This document shows positions 1 to 11,501 of a stretch of 64,000 bases of DNA, one piece after another; position 1 is the first letter of the stretch; each line of letters starts with the position of its first letter. Source of the stretch: Taxillus chinensis (taxonomy: Eukaryota; Streptophyta; Magnoliopsida; Santalales; Loranthaceae); the NCBI GenBank assembly GCA_023512835.1, contig CM042087.1, positions 11,569,715-11,633,714 on the forward strand. The letters run 5' to 3'. The position numbers were made by a program, and so were the translations under genes. The notes under the pieces were generated by a model. The model saw nothing but the letters and a program-made list of their open reading frames with translations. It was not told the origin of the DNA and did no database searches.

Positions 1-790
1 TCAATTCGTGGTGGTTTTTATAAATGATATCTTGATTTATTCCCAGATAGAGAGCGAGCATGAGGAGCATTTACGGGTGGTGTTACGAGACTTTGAGGGA
101 CCACGGGACGTATGCAAAGTTCATGAAATGTGACTTTTGGCTACGGGGTGAAGTTCTTAGAGCATGTGGTATCCTCAGATGGTATCACGGTAGATCCTGG
201 CAAGATTGAGGCCGTGATATCATGCAAGCGCCCAACAAATGTTTTCGAGATTCGGAATTTTCCGGGGTTGGCAGTTATTATAGGAGGTTCGTCAAGGACT
301 TCTCCCGATTAGGTGCACCGATGACTAGCTTGACCCGAAAGGGGTACGGTCTGACTGCTCGGATGCTTGTGAGGAAGCTTCCGGTCGGTTGAAGGCTAGA
401 TTGACTTCGGCACCTATCCTGGTCCTACCACGGGAGGGTGTACCCTACGAGGTTTATTGTGATGCCTCTAATGTTAGATTGGGTTGTGTGCTCATGCAAG
501 AAGGATGGGTAATTGCTTATGGTTCCCGTCGGTTGAGGTCCCTTGAGAAGAACTACCCCACGCATGTTTTAGAGTCGATAGATGATTTTTGTATTGAAGA
601 GTTGGCGGCATTATCTCCTTGGGGAGAAGTTTGTGGTATATCTGACCACAAGAGTTTGCAAGACATCTTCTCTCGCCGGGATCCGAATCTCGGGCGAGGC
701 ATTGGGTAGAGTTTATCTATGATTCCAGGTTCGATCTTCGGTATACACCTGGAAAGGGGACTATAGTAGGCGATGCCTTGAGTTGGAAGA
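1..790 (+). pseudogene. E1 chromovirus pol fragment: RT C-terminus and RNase H
   Basis: This is the 3' part of a Ty3/gypsy reverse transcriptase followed by RNase H; the rest lies upstream of the window. The RT would copy element RNA and RNase H would degrade the RNA strand in the particle. The RT active-site box is at 17-28 but reads F-I-N-D, so the first catalytic Asp of the usual FIDD/YIDD is Asn (codon 23-25). Further on, frame jumps near 120-330 break the text, then an open RNase H stretch (389-709) shows the conserved YCDAS and DHKSL motifs. The segment up to 790 still resembles the RNase H-integrase connection but is disrupted. Family assignment is strong. Inactivity is inferred from the substitution and frameshifts. 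Confidence 0.85.
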
Positions 791-911
791 GCCAAGCCAT
801 AGTGGCTCTCTGTCTTGTCAAGGAATGGGAGATGATGGGGTAACTAGCTACTCCGAGGTTATAGCAAGTTCAGGAGCGATGCAGAGTATCTGAGTGCGAT
901 TATAGCGGTGC

Positions 912-2291
912 TTGAGTTGCGATGTCAGGTTATTGAGGCACGCTTGGGGTATTTTGAGTGTAAGGTCCTTCGAGATCGGATTCGATCGCCGTACTTTCTT
1001 CGATTGGACAGAGGATTCTAGCCATGTGTTGCCTTATCGAGAGCGATTGATAGTTCTGTCTTCTCTGCGGGAGGTAGTTTTACGGGAGTTCCATTACTCT
1101 CGTTTGGCTGTTCATCCCGGGGGAACGAAGATGTATCAATGCTATATGGTAGCGATTCGGTGGTCGGGCCTTAAGAAGGCTATAACAGAGTTTGTTCGAC
1201 GGTGCTTGACGTGTCGCCAGGTCAAGGCCAACCATTTGCGGTCTACCGGTGAGTTGCGGTTGTTACCTGTGCCGGAGTGGAAGTGGGATCATGTGACTAT
1301 GGATTTTGTCATAGGGCTTCCTCGTTCTAGAGGTCATGATACTATTTGGGTTGTTTTAGACCGTTTGACGAAGTCTGCCCACTTTATTCCGATTCGCGAG
1401 ACCGATCCGGTCCGAACCATGGGGCAGCGTTATGTCGACGTAGTGGTGCGATTGCATGGTGTGCCATTGTCGATAGTTTTTGATAGGGATGCTCGGTTCA
1501 CTTCGCAATCTGGCGGCGATTACGGCGTGTATTGGGCACCCGAGTGAACTTGAGTACAGCTTACCACCCTCGGACAGATGGCCGGTCGAGCGCACTATTC
1601 GGATTCTCGAGGATATGCCCCGTGCTTGTGTGTTAGATTTTGGTGGTTGTTGGGAGGCTCACCTTCCCTTGGTGGAGTTCTCTACAATAACAACTATCGA
1701 GCTACGATAGCGATGGCGCCATATGAGGCATTATATGGGCGACCTTGTCGCTCCCCTTTGTGTTAGGCCCAGGACAGAGAGGTAGTTATTTTAGGTCCCG
1801 ATATGGTTCAGGGAGATTATCAAGTTGGTTCAGCTGATCCGGTAGCGGATGTTGACAACCCGTAGTCGGCCAATCTTATCTTGACAAGCGGCGGCGACCG
1901 ATTCAGTTCGTCATGGGGGATCGCGTCTTCTTGCGAGTCTCACCACGTGGGGAGCACGGCGGTTTGGGCGAGGGTCCAAACTCTCACCTCGATTTGTAGG
2001 TCCTTTTCTATCATTGCAATTGTGGGACCGGTTGCCTATGGATTGGAGTTACCATCCGAGTTGGCTCATGTTAATGATGTCTTCCACGTCTCCCGATTGC
2101 GGAAATATTACCCCGATCATTCTCATGTGCTCGATTGGCGTGAGATTGAGTTAGTCGATGATGGTTTTGTGTTGGAGGCACCCGTTCAGATTTTAGACCG
2201 GTGGGAGCAGGTCTTGCGGGGTAAGACGATTTCGTTGGTTCGAGTTTTGTCGCATCACCGCAACATGGAAGAGCAGAACCGGGGAGCGTGA
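912..2291 (+). pseudogene. E1 chromovirus integrase and chromodomain remnant
   Basis: Gypsy-type integrase, which would insert element cDNA into chromosomes, ending in a chromodomain that in plant chromoviruses targets chromatin. The HHCC zinc region is visible at about 1090-1220 (ends CLTCRQVK), followed by the first catalytic Asp in MDFVIGLP near 1300 and the D-R-D-A-R motif near 1480. The frame breaks near 1540; the third acidic motif lies in the damaged part. The segment 1680-1766 shows the conserved YEALYGRPCRSPLC stretch. The C-terminal part (1881-2291) contains VNDVFHVSRLRKYYPDHSHV and LDRWEQVLRGKTI, typical of the SH3-like/chromodomain end. At least three frame changes separate the blocks, so this is a pseudogene continuing the RT fragment upstream. 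Confidence 0.85.
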
Positions 2292-2591
2292 GAGTTAGAT
2301 ACATGCTCTTCACCCATGCTTCGAGGACGAACTATCCTAAGGTGAGGAGGGTGTCAAGATCCTTACTATGCGTTGAGGTAGTTAACCTTGTTTTGTTTAT
2401 TGTGGTCATGGTTATTGATGTTATTAGTTGCATATGATTTGATGCATTGTTGGATATTTTGTTCATGGGTGTCGTTTTGTTTATCATGCTAGTTGTAGCT
2501 AGATTATGCATAATTATTTTCGCATAGGAAGTGTTGTTTCGTTAAGAATGACTTGTCTTTTCGGGGACGAAAAGTCCTAAGGTGAGGAGGA
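2292..2591 (+). other. E1 3' noncoding region with duplicated PPT box
   Basis: Non-coding stretch between pol and the 3' LTR. It holds two similar boxes: a GAGGACGAA...TCCTAAGGTGAGGAGG segment at about 2321-2351 and a second at 2557-2591. The second contains a short hairpin (CTTTTCG, 4-nt loop, CGAAAAG) and the polypurine tract at 2579-2591 that would prime plus-strand synthesis. Confidence 0.75.
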
Positions 2592-2873
2592 TGTAAAGAC
2601 CAGACGGTGTGTGACCAAGTTGGGCCCGAATAAAGCTTGGAATATTTATTCAAGCAGTGTGGCGTAGCATTAGTATTTTGATTTTATGCTCAATATTATT
2701 ATTTTAGTATGTTCAGTTATTATGGTAATATTATTAATATGATTATTGAAGTTTTTGGATTATTATTACATTAATTAATGTTATGCCACTAATATTATTA
2801 GTATAGTTATTGAGTTTATTATTATGTGATTATTATTAGTTCACGTATTTTAATATTAAGACTTTATTATTAT
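2592..2873 (+). repeat. E1 3' LTR, 5' portion
   Basis: Starts TGTAAAGACC directly after the polypurine tract, the position of a 3' LTR. Very AT-rich. It stops at 2873, where Sirevirus-1 begins, and appears to resume at 17860 with the same AT-rich composition. Confidence 0.75.
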
Positions 2874-3027
2874 TGTTGGTCCCTTAGAGCCTAGAGGGGG
2901 TGAATAGGCTCTTATCGAAACTCTTTCCTAACTCTTTGGCACAACACTTATCTGGTTAAGAGATAGAATCAATGCGGAAAATATCGGCTTTAACAAAGAT
3001 TATCCAAATTCTAGGCTTGATCCAACA
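2874..3027 (-). repeat. Sirevirus-1 3' LTR, internally deleted to 154 bp
   Basis: Begins TGTTGGTCCC and ends GATCCAACA, matching both ends of the 1422-bp LTR at 16438-17859, but about 1.27 kb between them (roughly after 2976) is missing. The deleted part includes the U3 repeat array and the promoter. Confidence 0.9.
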
Positions 3028-3229
3028 ATCTCCCCCCAATTATGGATATGCCCAAACCCTTTGTAATCTGATCTGGTAAACAACGCAAAAAGACAACATA
3101 CAGAATATAAATCACCTTCATTTTCATTAACCAGCAATAAAGTACAATTTAGCCTTTATACAAAATTTTCATTAAGGTACATAAGGCTTACTATACTTGA
3201 AGATCATTGTTGCAGCCTTCTCTCTAAGC
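3028..3229 (-). other. Sirevirus-1 polypurine tract and ORF3 3' untranslated region
   Basis: On the minus strand a G-rich purine run (complement of TCTCCCCCC, 3029-3037) abuts the 3' LTR, the expected site for plus-strand priming. The remainder is AT-rich non-coding sequence downstream of ORF3; I see nothing else in it. Confidence 0.8.
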
Positions 3230-5862
3230 TCCATTGTCTGCTCCAATGTGTAGGCTTGGATGTTGTTCAGTTTTTATCCACCTTGATAATAGATTTGATG
3301 AAAGAAACGACAAAGGCTCCGCACTATCACCATCGGGCTGTTGTGGCATTAGCTTGCTTGCCGGACCGTCGCCTTCAACTTTTCGATTGGATCCAACGGA
3401 GTTAGGCCTCTACCTTCATAAAGTCCAGATTGCTTTACTGGCTTGTCGACGAAGACGCAATGGCTCCCATTGATTCCTTCTAATGTTGTGCTCCACGACT
3501 TGATGAGAATCAATTAGGATCAGCTGCTTGGACGGAATCATAAAGACAACCAAGATGAAGTGCGGTGTCATGATCCGGTACGGAATGAGGACAGATTGGA
3601 GAGTTTTCAAGGGAGTGCTATCCTCATTAGTTCCGTTAATGAAGGTCTAAATGTGGGCTATATCCGGAAGATACCCTTCATTCCGACATGGCAAGACATC
3701 AAACATGTGCCTGTCCTTGTATAAGGACTTAAACAGCCTCATCTCCATCTTAACCGCCCGAGAGAAGTTGTCTATGTCTTCGTGGGTGAGCCGACCACCG
3801 AGAACGAATAGTCTTAATATCTTCGGGGAGAGGAGGGGTATAACTCGGATAGACATCTTCGCTCAGCATTCAACGCGGCATACTTGGTCATAGCATTAAA
3901 AACACTTCCTTCCTCATCAAGAGGATGAAGATCTGCGGATGATGGGAGGGAAGGTGTCACTGTTGCGGATGGAGAGGTCGAAGGAGGAGTAGCACCGGAA
4001 GAGCAAGGCTGAGAGAAGCGGCGCATTTGGGGATGGTAACTCCGGAACTGGTGAGGATGCGGACCGCTTTTCCAGGACGAGCTGGGGAAGGTACAGGAGG
4101 ATCGATGACACTTTCTCCCCTATTGGGCGATCGCCGAGGAGCGGTAGGAGGTCAAGCCATCGTGTGCGCCATGTCCGCAAAAGAGGTAGACAAGGGATGG
4201 ACGGACAAGGCGACAAAATCCATCTTTTGCTCGATGGAGGTGGAAGAGTCGGTTAAGGTGGAGAGAAGTTGGGTGCCAAGGGCATCAACCTTAGCGGCAA
4301 TAGCGGAAATTTGGGCGGTTTGGGCATGGGAGTGACGGTCCACTGAGCAGACAACACAAGATCGGAGTGAACCGTGCCAAATGAGGCACGTCCAAGTGCC
4401 AACTCCGGGGCTTCAGAGGACTCCCTACGGAAACAGGTGCGGGCGTGCACCGGGCGAGGAGTTGGCAGGAGTGGAGGGGGACGTCACAGCCAGTGGCAGA
4501 TGGGGCATTCGGAGCATCGAGGCTTTCGGACCAGCAGAGCCACTTTGACCGCAGAGGTCAACAGGGATGGCGCTGCATGAGAGGCGGACCGAGCCTCAGC
4601 GGGGGGAGGGAACCCATGCGTCATGGGCCTTTCCGAAGGAGACAGCGAAGGGAACGTCCGGAATGTGAGCCGGCGTAAGAAAGCCATGGTCTAGATTCTA
4701 GACGATCATATCCTCCGGGGTGTGGGTGTATTTGGCATAAAACACCTTAATATCGTTGTCAGGATGGAGGCGGTGCAGCAAGGCTAAAACGGAACCATAG
4801 GTCCGTTAAGGTGTCGGCGAGAGATAACCAAGGTAGTCTCGGGGGTTAAGGTAGGGGGAGGCAAAGGAGCTTCTGAATAGATTCCGGGACACCATCTATG
4901 GCAAGTGCAACCGCAACATCAATCGTGGCAGCAACAGCGGAAGTGGAGGGAGTGGGGACATCCGCAGCGAGACAGGTCTTGGGGAAACACCTTAGGTAAA
5001 TTGGGCCGAGAAGGCCCCGCAACCTCGTAGGGGGTCGGCATGGATGCTTTGCTAAGAGGCTCGAGAGATGGAGGGGGCAGCAATGGACCGAATCCGGGAG
5101 GACCGGTGAGTAGAGCCGACTTCGGGGCACGTGTCGTAGGGGTCACCAACCGAGCCGCCTTGTTGTTCGAGGCAGAAGAAGGCGGAGAGCAGTGAGGGAT
5201 GGCAAGCCGTCATGTTCCCATTAGGCGTAAGGTGGCGAAGATAATAAGCCTGAGGGAAAGGGGTAGCATCGGATCCGGCAAAATGGTCCGGATGGAGATG
5301 CTTTGGAAGACAAGCTTGAGTATCCACCCGAAGGAATGGTTCATGGATTGTTCTTCAGCAATCGAACAAGAATGTCCCCCAGTCCATCGGGAGACCCTCA
5401 AAGACTCCATACATAGCTAATAAAAGGTCATACGGGATGGAGTCCAGAGCAATTGTACGAGCCAAGAGGCATCGGCTCGTCATGGTCGCCATACATCGGT
5501 AGCGACCTTGGAAGGACTTCATTTTGTACTCCATCCCTTTATAGGAGCAGCCCATGGAAGTGGCCATTGTCTCAAAGATCCGGGCGCCGAGGATCACCGG
5601 GAGGTAGATTGAGAGCGGCGGGGTGATCACTAGGGATTCACCGCGGATGTAGGAGATGATGGAGTCGGTGGTGCAGCATATCTGTTGGTAAAACTCAAGA
5701 ATGTCGTCAAGAAGATCGACCGAGGGTTGGAGATCAGGCTCGAGGATGTGAGAAGCTTCCAGGAGTAGGCGAAGATCCAAAACTAAGCCGGAGGATCGGA
5801 GACAGCGCTCAATCAACCGGATGGCCTGGGTTAACACAGGAAAGAGAAGTTTTGGGTGCCAT
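3230..5862 (-). pseudogene. Sirevirus-1 ORF3 ('envelope position'): plant-transposon-protein-like domain plus Ulp1/C48-like protease
   Basis: Long third ORF downstream of pol. The start at 5862 is chosen because the Sirevirus-2 copy begins with the same MAPKTSLS. The N-terminal part (to about 5050) aligns with Sirevirus-2 ORF3 and has the pattern of the plant transposon protein domain: an EFYQ...IRGES...-like segment and the late GRYRCMA...LLLAMYGVFEG block. A Pro/Ala/Ser-rich linker and a short coiled coil (about 4150-4340) follow. The C-terminus resembles Ulp1/C48 SUMO proteases: VLIP..., a His in PHF (3560-3562), an Asp in LIDS (3509-3511), PQQPDGD (3326-3346) and, one frame away, CGAFVV with the Cys at 3321-3323. 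His-Cys spacing of about 80 codons fits the family. There is no convincing signal peptide or membrane segment. Several frameshifts inactivate it. The assignment is by eye. Confidence 0.65.
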
Positions 5863-7238
5863 TTGAAAGAAAGGTTGAGAGGAGAATGGAGGCGAGGTCT
5901 TGGGGATTAAGGAGCGGTGAGGGTTTTAGGGATTTGGAAAATGTAAACTCGCTACACAGAATGTCCAGGTTATATAAGACCCAGTCCGTGATTGTCAGCG
6001 AGTCTAGGGATTAAGTGAGTGAAACAGTGAACTGCTTGATAGGCTGATTAGCTTGATAGTCGTGTGCCCTCCGGGATATAAAGATGACGTGGAGACGGCA
6101 TGACCGGGTAAGGATAATAGCTATTTGCCTTCTTTGGAAAGTGTGTGCATCCCGAGACATGCATTTAATGGACCATTATGATTCCTCCTCAAAAGCATGT
6201 GATATAGAATAATACATGGATTATTGCTTTATTGCTATTTGAGAGTTCCAAGAGTCCTGGAGGAATGAACCGACGATCATCCGAAGTATACTGATATCCG
6301 AGATAAGATCATCCGGATTTAAAAGCAAACCGTGTCCGGATAAATAGAGTGTGGTAAGAGAGAAGAAGATTCCTTTGCTGTCGTGAAGTCAAAGAGAAGA
6401 GAAGGACCACAACACTTCAAATCCGAGACTATGGATAAGATATATTGGTAAAGGTGCAAAGAGAATCTGAACTTGTAGCTTCACAAAAATAAACTAAAAG
6501 AATAGAAAGTTGTACAGGAAGGAATTAGTACAGATATGAACAAATAATCTATTGAAGAGCAACTTAATCCGAACTAATGAGAAACAGAATTTAATGCATT
6601 GAAAAAGGAATGTAATTGACACATACATACGAGAGAATGATCATTGTTACTGAATTAAGACATATGTCAGATAATAAACACACAAGTTCATATTGGTCAA
6701 CATAGTGAAACTGTCCTGCTGAACGACGTAGCTAAGATTAATTAAGAATCATAGTCTGGATAATGAATAAGGCATTTTCTCTCCCGTAGATCGTGTGATC
6801 CTCTCATTGGTCATTTCCTGTTTAAGAATTTAGAACATGAGACAGTACTGTCTACCCATTAGGAACTACACTTCAGAAGCTGATCAGACTATGACTGTGA
6901 GTACATCCACCAAGCATTCCGAGCTAACCCATTTCATTTCTCCAACCATACAAGTTAATAGAACAATCCATATGAAACAGCTTTCGTCATGTGGTGATGA
7001 GTGGAAATTAAGATCATGAAATCCTAAAGAGGTTATTCATACAAGTTTTAATTATTTTGGCTTAAACGACTTCAATCGGAAACGCAAGCATCCTCCCATT
7101 ATGAAAATATGAGAAAATTATCGAAACAAAATGTATGACACAAGTAAAAATAATCAGCAAGAGAAACTGTGGTGTCAAACGTGCATTATAAATGCGATGC
7201 ATGTTCGAAAGAAGTACTATTGGAATTATAAATTAAAT
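5863..7238 (-). other. Sirevirus-1 spacer between pol and ORF3
   Basis: About 1.4 kb without a credible gene. On the minus strand it contains a purine tract (complement of TTCTCTCCCGTAGAT, about 6777-6791) resembling those in the Sirevirus-2 spacer, and the putative ORF3 promoter near 5970-6092. The short open stretch 6837-7019 on the + strand is not supported. Confidence 0.7.
5970..6092 (-). promoter_or_regulatory. Putative internal promoter of Sirevirus-1 ORF3
   Basis: On the minus strand a TATA box (TCTTATATAA, 5970-5979) lies about 114 bp upstream of the ORF3 ATG. A bZIP-type ACGT site (CCACGTCATC, 6083-6092) lies about 112 bp further upstream. Both sites, their spacing and the CTGACA..CACGGACT sequence just before the TATA box recur in Sirevirus-2, although the rest of the spacer has diverged. 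Promoter function is inferred. Confidence 0.55.
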
Positions 7239-8957
7239 CTATGCAGATAGATCAAGCATACCTAATTTAAGGAGAAGTTCGGAAAATCTTGCATTAGGGT
7301 AGGGGCTTTGTGAGTATGCTCTGCAGTCGATCATCCCTAGCAACATGTTCGAGAGATATGTGCTTTTTAAGAACATGATCTCGGATGAAGTGATACCTGA
7401 CTTCAATGTGCTTGGTCTTTGGGTGATCACAGATTGTTGCGATGGCAAGGGCACTAGTGTGCATCCGATAGGCGAGTTGCAACAACTCTAGCAACTATAT
7501 ATTGCCTCAGCAATGAGGTTGATACGAATTCTACTTCTTCCCTAACCATGAAATCAATCAGCTTCGAGAAACCGACAAGGACTTGCTAGTGCTCTTCCTG
7601 TCGATGCAACACCCGACAAAATCAGCATCCGAATAACTTGGGATAAGGAGAATTTGGACTCCTTTGGGTATCAAAGTCCCAAATTCACTATCCCTTTTAA
7701 ATATTGCAATATCCGTTTCACATGAAGCATGTGTAACTCTTTGGGATTCACTAGATATCTTGCGCAAATGCAAGTTCTAAACATTATATCCCAAGAGTTG
7801 CTGTAAGGTACAATAATGATCCAATCATCTCTCTGTATTCAGTCACATTTACAGTTCGCCGTCAAGATCATGATCTAACTTGACACTAATGGGCATGGGA
7901 GTTTTTACGGGAGATAAGTTTTGCATTCCTAACTTCTTGATTAAGTCTCGTGTGTACTTCGCTTGATTTGATGAAGATTTCATCCTTCATTTGTTTAACT
8001 TCTATCCCAAGGAAACACGTTAGTTCTCCTATCATGCTCATTTCAAATTTTCCAGTCATCAATCCCGCAAATTCTTCACAAAGCTTTGATTGGACGATTT
8101 GAAAATGATGTCATCCACATAGATTTGTACGATGAGGGAATTATCTTTCTCCTTTCGTAGAAATAGAGTGGTGTCTATCTTCCCTTTTCCAAATTATGTT
8201 TGAGCAAGAATTCGACAAGGTGTCGTACCGTGCCCTTGGAGCTGCTTCAATCCGTACAAAGCTTTCCGTAGTTTATATACCATATGCTCAACCTTGTGCT
8301 CAACGAACCCGGAGGTTGTTCAACATAAACCTCCTCTTGAAGGTCTCCATTTAGAAATGCACTTTGACTCCATTTGATAAACCTTGAAGTTTCCATATGA
8401 TGCATACGCCAAGAACATTCGGATTGCTCAAGTCTAGATATTGGGAGCAAAGGTTTCGCCATAATCAATGCCTTCTTCTTGACGATATCCTTTGGCTACC
8501 GGTCTGGCTTTGTTCCAAATTACTATTCCCTCGATATCCAATTTATCCCAACACCCATTTAACTCCTATGACTTGTTGGATATCTCGACCTTGGTACTAA
8601 CATCCACACTTCATTCCTCTTGAACCCATTAAGCTCTTCTTGCATAGCTTCTTCTATCCAATTTGAGTCTCGAAGGGCTTCTTCCACGACCTTTGGTTCT
8701 ATTTGTGATAGAAAACACGAGTAGAGGCATAGATTGGAAGTGGCTGCCCTGGTTCGTACTCCAATAATAAGATCACCAATCACTTGATCCGATGGGTGGT
8801 TCCGAGTCCACCTATAGTTCGCAAAGAGGTGGTGAGTAGTTGATGATTTGAAGCTCTCGGATCGGGTGGATCTTGTATATCGGTTGGTTGAGCTTCTTTC
8901 GGACCATTCATATCCGTAAGATGAACGGCTCTGAAGTACTTGGAAGTTCTTCAACAA
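7239..8957 (-). pseudogene. Sirevirus-1 pol, reverse transcriptase and RNase H (copia)
   Basis: Copia-type RT (RVT_2 family) and RNase H on the minus strand. The linker and RT start are recognisable at 8957-8559 (YRWTRNHPSDQVIG, then EPKVVEEALRD). The catalytic YVDD box is at 8110-8121. The RNase H region shows YSDADFVG around 7630-7610 and ends with PKTKHIEVRYHFIRDHVL and an LTKPLP-like motif near 7300. Frame changes break the protein into at least five pieces. The order IN-RT-RH, with RNase H at the pol terminus, confirms Ty1/copia. It aligns block by block with 58204-60282 of Sirevirus-2, which is much better preserved. Confidence 0.88.
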
Positions 8958-9765
8958 ATATTGCTTTCGGGATTAACTAGTCCGGACGGACTTGAAGGTT
9001 CTCTGGAGTTATGGATGTTCGTAAAAATTTGTCCGGAGATAAGTGGACGTCCCGAGTCCGAGTCTTCGAAGCATCATCACTAGCATTTCTTCTTGCTTCA
9101 CCGTTGCTTGTTGATTGGTCAATAACAAGAATAAGAACATGTCCGAACCGAGAGTAGTCAATTATATTTGTACGATCCTACACAAGTGAATTTGAAGATC
9201 CTATACCGACCGATTAAGGTTAGATTCATCAAAATTGACATGGATGATTCTTCAACAGTTAGACGCTTTCTATTGAAAATACGATAAGCCTTACCGTGTA
9301 AAGAATATCGCAAAGATCCCATCATCGGATTTTGGCTCAAATTTACTCCGGGCCTCTGCGCCATTATTTAACATGAGCAAGCACACCCAAAAGCCAAATG
9401 AGAGATTGATGGCTTCCTTCCTCCCCACATCTCGTAGGGTGTTTTCAAGGTAACCTTATTAATAAGAGTTCCGCTCCGAACATAGCATGTAGTTGACATA
9501 GCTTCAGCCCATAACCGAGAGGAAGCTTAGCCTTGCTAACATAGATTTACCAGCTTGACTAGGGTACGATTTTACGCTCAAAGCAACTCCATTTTGTTGT
9601 GGAGTCCCGGCGCATAGGAGTCATGCTGAATGCCCTATTCGAACAATATGATCTCATATCGGAAAAATCAAACTCGTACCATGATCACTCCCGATGCACT
9701 TAATGCCTAGTCCTTGTGAATTGCTTATCCAATTAAGAGATCTATAAGATGCTCAAAGGTTTGAT
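8958..9765 (-). pseudogene. Sirevirus-1 integrase C-terminal half and linker
   Basis: Minus-strand continuation of the integrase beyond the LTR-pair insertion. The second catalytic region (SDHG, about 9670-9700) and a TPQQNG-like stretch near 9590 can be picked out. The linker with KAYRIFNRK (about 9295-9260) matches Sirevirus-2 at 48725-48770. Multiple frameshifts are present. The sequence joins exactly to 13304 once the 9766-13303 insertion is removed, sharing the TTGAT duplication. Confidence 0.8.
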
Positions 9766-10851
9766 TGTCACGCCCGAATTTTAACCCGAGGAAACAGTAC
9801 GTGACTCCCATTCACCCACACGGAGGGCAACGGGGTTGGATTACCCGGATGCCACACAAACAAGACTAACAATTACAATAAATCAATAAGCCACATCTTT
9901 ATTTAATTTCAAACATTTAAGGTTCACAAACCTACCATGTTCCTTACTACAATTCAATTCCCTTAGTACATTTCCCCTGGGGTTACATAAATTAAGAAAT
10001 TACATCACCGAAGTGAACAATAAAATGAAGATGGTCTTCCACCTTGGTGTATCCACCTAACGCCCGTAAGTCCCCGGAAAACAAGCAAACAATAGGAGGG
10101 TGAGCAACCACAGCTGAGAGGGATCAAGTCTCCCCAACCCTTCCCATGCTCTCCTAGCGGCTACATGCATGTGCACAGGTGTAGTGACGTGGCAATATTA
10201 AGAAAAATAAAGCACTCCACACAAGCGGGCGTAACCTCAACCCCACCCACACCGGCTAACAAACCACATTTCAAGTAAGTAATTTAACCGCCTCTTGGGG
10301 CCACCGATTTAACCGCCTCTCAAGCAAAGTAATTTAACCGCCTCTTCGAGCCAGATACCACGATCCATGCACACAACATACACCACGGTCACTCAAGCAT
10401 AAAACCAAACACTTGGTGTGCACCCGTTCAAAAGTGCACAAACCCGGCGTTCAGCAATAAACGTAACACCCAGCATGCGTACATACACCAAAATCACAAG
10501 TCCAACCACACGGGCATATTACAAACATGTACTGGGCATATACGCACAGTTATATTCACACGGCATTTCAACGAACATATAGCATGCAACAACGAACCAC
10601 ACCAAAATGCCACCAAGGCCAACATCCATACAAGAGATCACACTTATATGGATTACATATATATATATATATATATAAACAGATATAATCCGCAGACTAC
10701 CCTAGAACCCTAGAACAGAGGAGGATTTAGGAAGAACACCCTACCTCAAGTAAATGCAACAACACCGCAATATCGTTCCCACGCCGAACGCTGTGCCCCA
10801 CGGGACACCGATCACCCACGCAAGACGCCCGACAGGAACCGGAGCTCTCCT

Positions 10852-10886
<35 letters not shown>

Positions 10887-11487
10887 ACGGCTGGTGGAGC
10901 AACAAACCCTAAACCTAAAATAGAGGGGCTTCTCCTCCTTATATAGACAACACAATATCAAAACGACGTAGTTTTGATTAAGTGAATCCCAAAGATCAAA
11001 ACGACGTAGTTTCGATGAACAAGCTACGACCTTCCCACATCCATACACACCAAAATATTCACATTTCCAACATGGTCCTTCCCAATTGGTGTGTAGCTCC
11101 AAATGCACTCAAACTTCACCCCAAGCCTCCTTGCACCTTGTAGAGGTCTCAGAAGCAAAAATATGCTTGGACGTGAAATGGGTGAATTCACGTGCAGCTC
11201 CAAATGCTCTGAAATTTCGTGGTAGATGAGGACCTCATTCTAAGCAACCTTTTTGTTCTTGCACGCCAATTGTTTGAGGCCATCTACTATATCAAAAGTG
11301 AGCTCCAAAATCTGCCAAAAAAGCTTAAACTGCATGTATATGCGTAGATCTTCCTAGGCATAAATGTATGTACCACTTGTCACATGCACCTCCCAAAAGT
11401 CCCTCTTGGGCTCATATCTTACCTCTCAAACTTGTGCACCAACATCCAAGGTGTTTGTGGTTAACTTCTTACACACGGGTCATTACA
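9766..11487 (-). repeat. Family A LTR (3' copy of the LTR pair)
   Basis: Reverse complement of the 36769-38583 LTR: starts TGTCACGCCC and ends GGGTCATTACA. It keeps the paired ATCAAAAC...GTTTTGAT palindromes (about 10958-11010), the (CT)n tract at 10855-10884 (GA on the LTR strand), the TA microsatellite near 10660 and three AACCGCCTCT tandem units near 10290-10350. Confidence 0.9.
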
Positions 11488-11501
11488 TCCTGATACCATA
11501 T

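Noticed and set aside
3651..5420. Plus-strand frames across Sirevirus-1 ORF3
   Set aside because: The homologous Sirevirus-2 ORF3 shows that the minus strand is coding here.
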